A stretch of 56,221 bases of DNA from Coriobacteriia bacterium (GTDB lineage Bacteria > Actinomycetota > Coriobacteriia > Coriobacteriales > UBA8131), in the NCBI GenBank assembly GCA_009783245.1, contig WRHL01000004.1, positions 1 through 56,221 on the forward strand, written 5' to 3'. Positions within the stretch are counted from its first letter, which is position 1; each line of letters opens with the position of its first letter. Of the stretch, positions 19,552 through 27,750 are shown in pieces. Position numbers and translations under genes: made by a program. The notes beneath the pieces were generated by a model. The model worked only from the letters and a program-made list of their open reading frames with translations, had not been told where the DNA came from and searched no databases.

Positions 19552-21795
19552 TCACTCTTCTAACCCCTGAACCGGGTAGACCTTGCAGAGCAGGCACTTG
19601 TAGGGAGCGCCAACGTACAGCGGGCCCACATGGAAGTGCGGCATAAGCATGTTGATGTTGGACTTCTTGTAACCGCCCTGGTTTGGCTCAGTCTGATCCT
19701 GCTCGGGATACCACCAGGCGTGGCAGGCATGTATGACTCCCGGCATGATGGTCGGTGTGACCTCTGCCTTTTGGCGGCATTTGCCAAACTGGTTCTCGAT
19801 ACCAACCCAGCCACCGTCCACAATGCCGTATTTCTCCGCATCTACGGGGTTGATCTGGACAATCGGCCAGGGATCGATCTCGCGCAGGCTGGGGATCTGA
19901 CGATGCTCGGAATGGAAGGACGTTATCTTGCGTCCACCGGTTGTCAGTACAAGGGGAAACTCCTCATAGAGTTCCGGTGTGCTGTTGGGGCTGTACTGAG
20001 GCTCCATGAAGTAGGGCAGTGGATCGTCGCCCCAGGCCTCGAACTGCAGGGAGCGCAGCTCGAACAGGCCGGTGACGGTCTCGAAGCCCGGCTCACGGTC
20101 AGCGCGGCAAAGCCCCTTCTTATACTTATAGTACTCATAATGCGGCTGGTGGTAGACCTTCTCACGCAGCTCCTCAAAGGTGAAGCCGGCATTCGGCACC
20201 AACTGGAAGTCCAGGAACTCCTGGACCGTCTCCCAGGGCCAGGCCTCAGGGTTGAGGCGTCTGCCCAAAGTGAGGCAGATCTCAAAGTCGGACTTCGCCT
20301 CGCCTATCGCAATGACCTTGTTCATGGCGCCCACCATGGGGGAGTTACGCCCAAAGTGCGGCAGGACTATGCCGTCGCGCTCAGGATAGGTGGAGACAGG
20401 CAGCAGCAGGTCAGCAAGGCCCATGGCTGCCGGGGTCATGAAGGCTTCCTGGACAATAACGTAATCCATCCGCAGGAACGCGTCATGCCATCTCTCTGGA
20501 ACCGCGCCCGGACAGGCATAGGGGTTGCAGCTGTTGATCCACATGAGACGCACAGCATAGGGTTGGTCGGTCTCCAGGGCCTCAAGATAAGGGTCGGCCA
20601 ACAGGTTGGTCAGCGCTGAGCGGTTCGCCGGATAGACATCGTTGCCAATGCGGTTCTGCACTAGCTCGGGGTTCACCCAACGGATGGTCTCATAGCGCCA
20701 CTTGCCGGTGAGGGAGGCCTTGGGGGCCAACGTGATGCCGCCGGGATTGTCGATGTTGCCGGTCAGGGCTGCCAGGTCGAGTATGGTCTGGCCCATCTGG
20801 AGGCCATTGGACATCTGGTCTACGGCAACGCCCCACTGGATGCTGGCGTTCTTCGCCTTTGCGAAAGCCCTGGTAGCCGCGATGATCTTCTCCTTGGGTA
20901 TCCAGGTGATATCCGCAGCCCTCTCAACGGTGTACTCCTTGACCCGCTCTTTCAGCTCATCGAAACCGTAAGTCCAGTTCTCCACAAATTCATGGTCGTA
21001 CAGGTCCTCTTCTATGATGAGGTTGATCATGGCCAGGCCCAGAGCCGCGTCCGTGCCAGGACGCACCTGCAGGTTGTACTCTGCACGTGACCCTAGCCAG
21101 GTCACCCGTGGGTCAACGGTGATGATCTTGGTACCGCGCTTCATCATGTCCGTGATGGCGTGCCCAAAGAACCCGTCAGCATTGGACTCCAGAGGGGTCT
21201 TGCCCCAGATGATGATGTACTCGGGGACCTCGAACTCAGGGTTATCGTACCTGTCGGGGAAATAGGCCGCATGGTCGATCTCCGGATAGCCAGCGCCCAT
21301 GAGGTAGTTGGTCACGGTACAGCGCGGCCCATAGCAGGAAGCCCCGGAAAGCGGGGTGCCGCAGTTGGGCGTCTGAAGGACTGCGTACGACAAGACCGGG
21401 TAGAACAGCGTTGCCTCTCTCCCGGTTCCACCCATGACGGCAACGCCCTGATAGCCATACTTCTCCCGGGTCTTAGTGACCCAGTCCACTATGGTGTCAA
21501 AGGCCTCATCCCAGGTGATGCGCTCGAACTTGTCTTTCCCGCGGTCCTCTTTGGCACGTTTCATCGGATAGAGGATCCTATCCGGATGATAAAGGTACTC
21601 ATCCAGGGCCAGGCACCTGACGCAGAGACGGCCGTGGGTGATGGGGCTTTCCTCGTCCCCTTCCACGCCGACCAGCTTGCCATCCTTGATGTGCAGTTTG
21701 ACACCGCATCCTACGGGATGGCATCCTGGCGCCGACCAGGCGGTAGTCCGTACGACAAAATCATCGTCGGTACCGGTCTTCCATGGTGTACTCAT
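19552..21795 (-). CDS. Molybdopterin oxidoreductase, DMSO reductase family
   Basis: 747 residues, molybdenum or tungsten bis-MGD enzyme. N-terminal Cys residues 25, 30, 58 and 61 fit an altered 4Fe-4S site: the usual C-x2-C-x3-C-x27-C lacks its first Cys and has an extra C-x2-C. GRLCVRC and DRILYPMKR follow. SGASCYGPRC near residue 150 aligns by eye with the metal-ligand Cys region of acetylene hydratase-like enzymes. ITVDPR and TGRKITSFHSEHRQ lie in cofactor-binding regions. There is no Tat signal, so it is cytoplasmic. Its closest look-alikes are uncharacterised reductases of Eggerthella-type bacteria and relatives of acetylene hydratase, transhydroxylase and catechol dehydroxylases. Substrate unknown. 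Confidence 0.9.
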   Translation of the reverse strand: MSTPWKTGTDDDFVVRTTAWSAPGCHPVGCGVKLHIKDGKLVGVEGDEESPITHGRLCVRCLALDEYLYHPDRILYPMKRAKEDRGKDKFERITWDEAFDTIVDWVTKTREKYGYQGVAVMGGTGREATLFYPVLSYAVLQTPNCGTPLSGASCYGPRCTVTNYLMGAGYPEIDHAAYFPDRYDNPEFEVPEYIIIWGKTPLESNADGFFGHAITDMMKRGTKIITVDPRVTWLGSRAEYNLQVRPGTDAALGLAMINLIIEEDLYDHEFVENWTYGFDELKERVKEYTVERAADITWIPKEKIIAATRAFAKAKNASIQWGVAVDQMSNGLQMGQTILDLAALTGNIDNPGGITLAPKASLTGKWRYETIRWVNPELVQNRIGNDVYPANRSALTNLLADPYLEALETDQPYAVRLMWINSCNPYACPGAVPERWHDAFLRMDYVIVQEAFMTPAAMGLADLLLPVSTYPERDGIVLPHFGRNSPMVGAMNKVIAIGEAKSDFEICLTLGRRLNPEAWPWETVQEFLDFQLVPNAGFTFEELREKVYHQPHYEYYKYKKGLCRADREPGFETVTGLFELRSLQFEAWGDDPLPYFMEPQYSPNSTPELYEEFPLVLTTGGRKITSFHSEHRQIPSLREIDPWPIVQINPVDAEKYGIVDGGWVGIENQFGKCRQKAEVTPTIMPGVIHACHAWWYPEQDQTEPNQGGYKKSNINMLMPHFHVGPLYVGAPYKCLLCKVYPVQGLEE

Positions 21796-21827
21796 AGAAA
21801 CTCCCTCCTAATTCCAGTCAGTACCCG

Positions 21828-22004
21828 TCAGTCTTCTACGGGTAGATCTGCCTTACAGAACGGGCACTTTGTTATGGCGATGTTTGCGATGGAATTGATC
21901 TTTTTGCCACAATTCGGGCAGATGCGAGCTTGCTGCATCGAGGTTTGTAGGAAATTCGATATTCCTGACTTCTTTTCATCCTCCGATTTCAAATAATCTG
22001 TCAC
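21828..22004 (-). CDS. Small zinc-ribbon protein 1
   Basis: 58 residues with CPNCGKKI...CPFCKADLP, a two-CxxC zinc ribbon. The start is GTG at 22004 because AAGGAGGTG lies directly upstream at 22019-22011; the in-frame ATG at 22055 would place this strong ribosome-binding site inside the gene. It lies 32 bp before the molybdoenzyme, so it is the first gene of that operon. Its C-terminal half closely matches the protein at 23932-24213. Function unknown; an electron carrier, metal carrier or maturation factor for the molybdoenzyme are possibilities. Confidence 0.75.
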   Translation of the reverse strand: MTDYLKSEDEKKSGISNFLQTSMQQARICPNCGKKINSIANIAITKCPFCKADLPVED

Positions 22005-22060
22005 TTCGCTCACCTCCTTACCTGCTTGCGCTATTCCCTTGCTAATCGAGGACATCCTTA

Positions 22061-22147
22061 TCTTATGGGCAGAGACTTGGTTTTATCCTCCTTTTTGCTG
22101 ACGAGCCTATTACCATTCTTAGAGGTAGGTATTCCGAAACGGAAAGC
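22061..22147 (-). promoter_or_regulatory. Conserved upstream block, copy 1 (LysR-type operator candidate)
   Basis: An ~87-bp block upstream of the zinc-ribbon 1 / molybdoenzyme operon. It shares TCTTATGGGCA, ACCATT, AGAG and the inverted repeat TATTCC-N4-GGAAAGC (22129-22147) with the block at 24328-24413, at spacings differing by one base. The T/A-bounded inverted repeat fits a LysR-type box. A LysR gene lies between the two copies. Confidence 0.6.
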
Positions 22148-22193
22148 TGCCTGTCTCTGATGGAATCAAGAGCCTATTGCCTGCAGGGATCGA

Positions 22194-22883
22194 CTATCCG
22201 CCTGCGCGATAGACCCCTATCTGTGTTTTCCCGTCTTCCAGATACACCGGTATCTCAACCATGTTCTCCTCTGAGATCCTGTTGAAGATGTCATCAAGCA
22301 ACACAATGAGCTCCTCGCCCTCTGGTAAGGTCGAAGTATCTAAGGAGAGATAGAGTGCAAGAAGGTCCCTTGCTTCCTCTTCACTTGGCTGGGGGCCCTT
22401 CAGATAGGGTAGCCTGTAGAGGGTTTTTGCGACATCATAAGCCTGTAGGGCAGAAACGTCATCGATCTCGATCTCAACACCAAGGCTCTCTGCAATGAAG
22501 CTGACGAACTGAAGAGAGTTTCTTGCCGCGTGTTCGCTGTTGCGTCTGTCATTTTCCTCTGGGTCTGAGGGTAGTATCAACTCCTTCAGTTCTGTCCAGT
22601 ATACATAGCCACGCTCGCCATTTGTTGCTTCTGTGGCAATAAGGTCCGGTATTTCTCCTGATGAGGATTTTGAGAAACCAGGGGATTCGCCATAGGTGAG
22701 ACCATCACTGTTAGTCTTGAATTTTGACCCGCTCTTGACGCATCCTGAGAAAAGAACCAACAATCCCACCAGCAGGCCAACAACAACAGCAAAGAAGAAG
22801 ATTCCCACCCACTTCGCTTGCTTTTGTCTACTGACGGCCAAGTTGTAGTCCTTGGTTCCAGGGTTGATCAGATACTTCAGCAT
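22194..22883 (-). CDS. Membrane-anchored protein, NSDGLTYG/EDGKTQIG family
   Basis: 229 residues. A transmembrane helix at about 25-47 (GIFFFAVVVGLLVGLLVLF) anchors an outer domain. The outer part contains TNSDGLTYG, then GEIPDLIATEATNGERGYVYW, and ends in VEIPVYLEDGKTQIGVYRA. These three motifs are shared with the protein at 28123-28779, so the two are paralogues. Similar motif sets occur in uncharacterised Gram-positive surface proteins and BlaR1-type tails. Same strand as the LysR gene, 44 bp downstream, so possibly cotranscribed. Function unknown. Confidence 0.75.
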   Translation of the reverse strand: MLKYLINPGTKDYNLAVSRQKQAKWVGIFFFAVVVGLLVGLLVLFSGCVKSGSKFKTNSDGLTYGESPGFSKSSSGEIPDLIATEATNGERGYVYWTELKELILPSDPEENDRRNSEHAARNSLQFVSFIAESLGVEIEIDDVSALQAYDVAKTLYRLPYLKGPQPSEEEARDLLALYLSLDTSTLPEGEELIVLLDDIFNRISEENMVEIPVYLEDGKTQIGVYRAGG

Positions 22884-22927
22884 TGTATCTCAATTCATCA
22901 ATACGGCGATACGAGCGTTGCCTTCTT

Positions 22928-23851
22928 TTATCCGCAGTCCCTTGTCTCCAGGAAATCACGCAGCCTTCCCAGGGAGCCGTCCTGCTCGCAGTGGGGGCCT
23001 AGCACCACAAAGCTCTCAAAGAAGGCCTCCTCTATAGGCAGGAAGACCATATTGGTGCGGGAAAGCATCCTTGAGTCGCTCTGCAAGCCATCCGGCAGAA
23101 GATAGACGCTCTCAGGAGGAGAGGCGAACAGGTACTCCACCTTCAGTGTGCTGGAATCGTAGTTCAGAAGCGGCTTGAAGCCGTTCTTCTCGCACAACTC
23201 GAAAATCGCTCCCCGCATGGGAGAATAGATATCACTTGCCGTCATGATGGGTACCGTACGCAGGTCGCCTATATGGATGTTTTCGCTTTTTATCAGGGCA
23301 TGCTGGTGGTCGCACCAAAGAAGCACTGGCACTCTGAGCAGATGGACAGCGGTAAGGTTCCTCTTCTTGTAGTCGTCCAGGATCTCCTCGACGTTCCCAT
23401 AGCGGTATTCAAGCACCAGGTCGATCTTCCCACTGAGAAGCGCCTCCTGGGTGCTTCTCCCGTGGATCCGCGCATACTTGAAACCTATGTAGGGGTTGTT
23501 GTCCTTGAAATCCACCAACAGCCCAAATAGGGCGAAACTGGCCTGGTCAGAATAAGGAGGTTCCAATATGCGCAATTCGCTTTGCGAATGCTCATGCAAC
23601 GAAAGGCATTCCTCCTTCAGGCTTTCGAAACTCTCCAGCAAAGGAACCAAGCCATTGAGGAAGTGGCCCCCTGCTGTGGTGATGCTCACCTTGTTGTTGT
23701 AGCGACTCACCAAAGGAAAGCCGAGCTCTGTCTCAAGCTGGTGGATGTGCTTGCTCAGGCTGGATTGGGTCATATGGAGTTCTGCTGAAGCCCTGGAGAA
23801 ACTCATACGCTGGGTGAAGACCACATATTCGTATAAGTGCTCCATGTTCAT
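22928..23851 (-). CDS. LysR family transcriptional regulator
   Basis: 307 residues. The N-terminal winged helix-turn-helix (MSFSRASAELHMTQSSLSKHIHQLETELGFPLVSR) is typical of LysR. The rest forms the two-lobed ligand-binding domain. It lies between two zinc-ribbon genes that share an upstream block with a LysR-like inverted repeat, so it probably controls them and the molybdoenzyme operon. The effector is unknown, plausibly the enzyme's substrate. An alternative start two codons later (second ATG) cannot be excluded. Confidence 0.92.
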   Translation of the reverse strand: MNMEHLYEYVVFTQRMSFSRASAELHMTQSSLSKHIHQLETELGFPLVSRYNNKVSITTAGGHFLNGLVPLLESFESLKEECLSLHEHSQSELRILEPPYSDQASFALFGLLVDFKDNNPYIGFKYARIHGRSTQEALLSGKIDLVLEYRYGNVEEILDDYKKRNLTAVHLLRVPVLLWCDHQHALIKSENIHIGDLRTVPIMTASDIYSPMRGAIFELCEKNGFKPLLNYDSSTLKVEYLFASPPESVYLLPDGLQSDSRMLSRTNMVFLPIEEAFFESFVVLGPHCEQDGSLGRLRDFLETRDCG

Positions 23852-23931
23852 AAGGCTACCATCGCTCCTTGTTTATCAAACTATCACAGCATCCTGCTCA
23901 CCAGGCTATCGCCTCTCCTGTAAAAAACCCC

Positions 23932-24213
23932 TTATGCACCCGGAGCCTTGGGGGGCGCAGGCGCTCCCGGAGCCTTGGGCGGCATGGGCGCTCCCGGCAT
24001 CTTGACCCCTGCGGCGCCTGGAGGAACTGGAGCGCCAGCGCTTGGCGGAATCGGCGCGCCACCATCTGGTTGGCCCGGCTGCTCATCGTCCTGTGGCAGT
24101 GGAGCCTTGCAGAATGGGCATACCGTCTGCTTGATACCATCTAACACTGAGATCTTCTTCCCACATTCGGGGCAAATCTGGGGCAACGAAACCTCTACTG
24201 GTCTAAAGCACAT
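23932..24213 (-). CDS. Small zinc-ribbon protein 2 with Pro/Gly/Ala tail
   Basis: 93 residues. Residues 14-43 form a zinc ribbon (CPECGKKI...CPFCKAPLP) nearly matching zinc-ribbon protein 1. The second half is low-complexity, with repeated GAP.PP and KAPGAPAPP units like a collagen-poor linker. GGAAGGGAG precedes the ATG by a proper distance. Its upstream region carries the second copy of the conserved regulatory block (24328-24413). It lies 80 bp upstream of the LysR start, on the same strand. Function unknown. Confidence 0.75.
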   Translation of the reverse strand: MCFRPVEVSLPQICPECGKKISVLDGIKQTVCPFCKAPLPQDDEQPGQPDGGAPIPPSAGAPVPPGAAGVKMPGAPMPPKAPGAPAPPKAPGA

Positions 24214-24327
24214 GTTTACTCCCTTCCAGAGTTGTCATCGGCTGATTCCCAGAGGATCAGCCTGTTCTCGGCGCTACGAGAGGGTTGTATGGAGCAGATA
24301 TCACTCCTAGTCCAAGAACCCCTTAAT

Positions 24328-24413
24328 CTTATGGGCATCCCCCTTGTTTTGCTCTCCTCTATACCGACAATTGCGTCACCATTGTCAGAGCGCAGTATTC
24401 CAAATTGGAAAGC
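24328..24413 (-). promoter_or_regulatory. Conserved upstream block, copy 2 (LysR-type operator candidate)
   Basis: Second copy of the block described at 22061-22147, here upstream of zinc-ribbon protein 2. TCTTATGGGCA lies at 24328-24338 and TATTCCAAATTGGAAAGC at 24396-24413. A further half-palindrome, ATTCCATTTTGGAAT, follows directly (from about 24418), giving this copy two operator-like sites. Confidence 0.6.
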
Positions 24414-24419
24414 CCTATT

Positions 24420-24784
24420 CCATTTTGGAATTAATTACGATACCTGCATTATAGCTGCGTTCCAGGCATTATCTCAAGCGATTTGTTCCTCCCCATTACC
24501 ATGATGAGAGCGCTAGGTCTGAGTTTGGTTGAGATTGACTGACCCTCACTGCCAGGTTGTCATGCTCTTCTTCTTGTTTGAATGATCTTGGGTGGGCATG
24601 AGGTCGAAAAGCCTCGCTATAATCCAGTACAAGCCAGGATTCAATCCAGGCTGTCGACCACCGGCTCCGGCAAGGCTTACCGCCCCTGCCGTTCCCAAGG
24701 TCCGGGGGGTGTTGCCACCGAAGCCGGGACTCCGTCGCTGCTGATAGGGATCTGCCAGGCAAAAACCCGCCAAGGCTCTTCGTA
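24420..24784. other. Gene-free stretch before IS110 transposase
   Basis: No supported gene. The right part, from about 24500, is probably the left end of the IS110-family element, the usual site of the bridge RNA in IS110-group elements. The exact element boundary could not be placed. Confidence 0.5.
24600..24780 (+). ncRNA. Possible bridge RNA in left end of IS110 element 1
   Basis: The left end holds GC-rich self-complementary sequence, for example GGCTT (24674-24678) pairing with AAGCC (24721-24725) around an interrupted CCGCCCC / GGGGGG pairing. IS110-group elements encode a bridge RNA here. Limits and fold are guesses. Confidence 0.25.
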
Positions 24785-25931
24785 ATGTGGGTGCAGCCAA
24801 CGGAGCCAGTCCGAGTGATCGGGCTTGACCGACCTACCGGAAAGAGGATACACCACGAAAGGATAAACGGGGCTCATCGAGAGATTCGCAGAGATGAGCG
24901 GGCATGGCAGTATGCTCGTCGTCGTCGACCAGCCCAATAACGTCGGCTCGTTGGTCATAGCATGCGCCAGGAAGGCAGGGTGTGACGTGGCCTACCTGCC
25001 GGGTCTTGCAATGCGCCGGGCCACAGGCATGCTGCATGGGGATGCTAAGACCGACGAGCGGGACGCATACGTCATAGCCATTACCGCGTTGTCGATGCCC
25101 CAGGCACTGAGGCCCGTACCGGAAGAGAGCGCAATGAGGGCAGACCTCGTTGCCTTGGCCTCGTGCGACGATGATGCCCGCTGCGACATGACACGCGAGA
25201 TAAACCGCCTTCGGGCCCACCACGTAGAGACCCACCCGGCCTTTGAGCATGCGCTTCGTGACGACGTGACCAGCCCTTTCTTGTTGAAGCTGCTGCAGCG
25301 CTTCGGAGGCCCGTGGGGGATGTCAAAGGCAGGCAAAGGTGCCGTCATATGCTGGGCCCGTTCACAGAAGCGCCCGGCCATGAAGCTGCTGGAGAGGCTT
25401 TTGATATCGCTTGGGGAGATGAGCAGGGCCCCGGCAGGAGCCGCTTTGCGCGAGGAGCTGGCCATACCCGCCTGTGCTAGGCGCATCGCGGAGCTCGCTG
25501 CCGTGAGGAAGGGCATCGGGCAAAGGGCCGTAGATATGCTCAAGAGCTGCCCGACATATCATCTGTTAACCAGCATGCCAGGCGTTGGTACCAAGACTGC
25601 CATCGCCTTCATCATCCATGTTGACATCATCAGTTTCGACAGCGCCAGCAAACTCGCATCCTATGCAGACATAGCGCCGAGGACCTATCAGTCAGGCACG
25701 TCCATCAAAGGAGAGTGTGCGGCCAAGGCGGACAACAAGGCCTTGAAGAATGCATTGTTCCTCTCCGCCTTCGCGTCGATTCGCTCAGATCCGCTCGCAC
25801 GTGAGTACTACGACAAAAAACGTGCTGAGAAAAAGAATCACAATGCCGCCGTCATGTGCCTTGCGAGGCGACGTCTGAAGATCATGTATGCCATCGTGCG
25901 CGACCAGAAGCCATACCGTATGGCTGCGTAA
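24785..25931 (+). pseudogene. IS110 transposase, disrupted near the N-terminus
   Basis: The longest frame (from about 24854) carries VVVDQPNNVGSLV, VAYLPGLAMRRATG, the catalytic GDAKTDERDA, then in the C-terminal domain LTSMPGVGTKTAIAF and the Ser-containing SGTSIKGE...NKALKNALFLSAFA, typical of actinobacterial IS110 transposases. The first catalytic Asp (VRVIGLD) is in a different frame starting at ATG 24785, which stops at 24940. Joining them requires a +1 shift around ATAAACGGGG (about 24862), and the joined protein still seems some 14 residues short. I read it as an inactive copy; programmed frameshifting is less likely. Confidence 0.8.
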
Positions 25932-26239
25932 TGCAGGCAGGCAACCCTGTAGTCCTGCTCCCTCAGCAAGGAGTCACTTCTCTACGCCCAAATTCAGCAG
26001 AAATACGTCATACCCATATGACGCTTGGGATGTATTTGGCTGCCAGCAGGACAATTAAAGAAGAGGAAGAGGATGAAAAAAACTCCAAATAGTCTACTTG
26101 ACAAAACTATAGGGACACCCCCCTGTCTTCCCATCTTATGCAACAAAGAATGAGAAACGTGGAATCAATCAGCAAGGATGGCCCCTTTTCTGCGCATGCT
26201 TAATAAAGTGTAGGGTTAATGCTTCTTGGTTTTGACGAT

Positions 26240-26370
26240 ATGAAGAGGAAGGCTGAGACCCCTCTTCATTAACAACGACGCTTACAGCATAACGTGAATC
26301 TGGGGCATAATCAGCACAACGTCTACGTAAGCTGGCATGCCGGTGCCACAATAATGAGGAGGTCTCAGCT
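26240..26370 (+). promoter_or_regulatory. Hairpin and RBS-complementary loop upstream of transposase
   Basis: ATGAAGAGG (26240-26248) and CCTCTTCAT (26261-26269) form a 9-bp hairpin whose loop contains GGCTGAGACC. That loop is complementary to GGTCTCAGC in the transposase leader, between the GAGGAGG ribosome-binding site and the ATG at 26371. A pseudoknot would hide the ribosome-binding site and lower transposase synthesis. Confidence 0.45.
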
Positions 26371-27457
26371 ATGAACCATCGTACCAGCATCGGACTCGAT
26401 GTCCACGCCCGTTCTATCAAAGCGGCAGCTTTCGTTCCAGAGACTGGAGAGATTATTGAAAGATCATTTGCTTATTCTCCGCTAGAGGTTACTAAGTGGG
26501 CGCTCTCGCTTCCAACTCCTGTATGTGCAGTATACGAGTCTGGCCCTACAGGGTTCGATTTGGCAAGGAAGCTGAGTATTCTTGGAGTTGGGTGTGAGGT
26601 CGGTGCGGTGACGAAGATGCTGCGTCCAGCAGGTGATCGTATAAAGACCGATAAGCTGGATGCGGTCTTTTTGGCACGGATGCTTGCTGTGGGCAATATC
26701 GTCTCTGTACACATCCCGCTGCCTGAAGAAGAGGCAGCGCGTGATGCAGTGCGGGCACGCGAGGATGCCCGATTAGAGCTTACTCGATCTAAGCTGCTTT
26801 TAAGGTCGTTTCTGCTCCGCAAGGGCGTGGCCTACGACGGTGGCTCGACTTCCACGAAGAAATATAAAAGGTGGCTGGATACGTTGCACTTCGATTTGGC
26901 CGATGAGCAATTCACCTTTGAAGAATACATTGCAGGCATCGCGCAGGCAAACCAGAAAAAGAAGCGATTGGACGAGCAGATTAAAGTCCGGGCAACAGAC
27001 GGCCTGTATGCTGAGCGTGTGGCGCGTATCCAGTGCATCAGAGGTATCGGTACTCTCATTGCATTTTCTATCGTTGTAGAAATCGGTGGCTTCAATCGTT
27101 TCCCCGAATGCTCGGGCATTCATGTCTTACCTGGGGCTTGTGCCGACAGAAAGCTCGAGTGGAGAGAGTACTTCGCGCGGAGGAATTACAAAAACGGGGA
27201 ACACCCATCTGAGGAAGCTGCTCACTGAGGCTGCCTGGTTACAAGGTAGGCGCTATTACCCCAACGGCGTCGAGGCAACGAAAACCATGACAGCAGTGCC
27301 GGCAGAAATAGCAGCGATTGCCGATAAGGCCAACAGGAGGCTTCATAAACGGTATGTACACCTAAGAAGTAAGAACAAGCCGTTGTGCCTGGTGAACTCT
27401 GCTGTGGCACGTGAGCTTGCAAGATGGGTCTGGGTGCTGGCAACGGCTAGGGTCTAA
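26371..27457 (+). pseudogene. IS110 transposase with single frameshift
   Basis: The first frame (to about 27105) has the DEDD domain: IGLDVHARS, VYESGPTGFDLARKL, GDRIKTDKLDAVFLARML. The second frame (27086-27457) has ARAFMSYLGLVPTESSSGES, the Ser-domain signature RGGITKTGNTHLRKLLTEAAW, and continues to a normal end. They join smoothly as GGFNRFP-NARAFMSYLGL if one C is removed from CCCC at about 27101-27104. Everything else looks intact, so the inactivation is recent, or the site is a programmed slip, or a sequencing error. Confidence 0.85.
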
Positions 27458-27500
27458 CCTGTGTAAAAAAGCGATCTTACCCTGTTTTGCGGCTCTCGTA

Positions 27501-27598
27501 CGATGGTGCTTGGGGAAACTCGCGGGCTTGCTATGCGCGGCTTCACGTTTAAGCTATGCGCGGTTTTAGACAGGCGAAAATCCCCAGCCGAAGCATCG
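27501..27598 (+). ncRNA. Candidate bridge RNA in right end of IS110 element 2
   Basis: CGATGGTGCTTGGGGA (27501-27516) pairs, with interruptions, to TCCCCAGCCGAAGCATCG (27581-27598). The enclosed part carries two direct repeats GCTATGCGCGG (27530-27540 and 27553-27563). A closing stem with internal loops in a long non-coding element end fits a bridge RNA. The IS1111 subgroup carries it on this side. Confidence 0.4.
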
Positions 27599-27687
27599 GA
27601 ATGCGTTAACCAACACGCGGATACCAGACTTACAAAAATTCGTCATTAGACACGCCAAACGAGTACTGCAAAGAGGTTTGAGATAGA

Positions 27688-27723
27688 AGGCAGCCTTTTG
27701 TCCGGTTAGTCAAAGGGCTGCCT
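27688..27723 (+). terminator. Stem-loop at right end of IS110 element 2
   Basis: A 13-bp stem with one G-U pair (27688-27700 with 27711-27723) closes a 10-base loop. It may end the transposase or bridge RNA transcript; no strong U tract follows. Confidence 0.45.
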
Positions 27724-27750
27724 AATTATTGGCTCTTGACAAAAGACTCT

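Larger units (their letters stand above)
24500..26120 (+). mobile_element. IS110-family insertion sequence 1
   Basis: Approximate span: ~285 bp of non-coding left end, a disrupted transposase gene, then ~190 bp ending in CTTGACAAAACTATAGGGACACC, a right-end pattern familiar from IS110 elements. IS110 elements lack terminal inverted repeats, so ends are not exact. The second element starts immediately to the right. Confidence 0.6.
26120..27745 (+). mobile_element. IS110-family insertion sequence 2
   Basis: Approximate span. Non-coding left part of ~250 bp, transposase 26371-27457, and a long right end of ~290 bp with structured sequence ending in CTTGACAAAAG (about 27735-27745), similar to the right end of element 1. 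It abuts the truncated IS1634-like remnant, into which it may have inserted. Confidence 0.6.

Noticed and set aside
19630-20619. Plus-strand ORF opposite the molybdoenzyme
   Set aside because: Shadow; the opposite strand encodes a clear bis-MGD enzyme.
22005-22055. ATG at 22055 as start of zinc-ribbon protein 1
   Set aside because: AAGGAGGTG at 22019-22011 directly precedes the in-frame GTG at 22004; the ATG has only a poorly spaced AAGG.
26099-26115. TTGACA-like sequence at the end of IS110 element 1 as an ordinary promoter
   Set aside because: The same CTTGACAAAA pattern ends the second element, so it is better read as an element end. It may form a junction promoter only in a circular form.
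27530-27563. Two GCTATGCGCGG repeats as a CRISPR array
   Set aside because: Only two units of 11 bases with a short spacer, inside an IS end; no cas genes.
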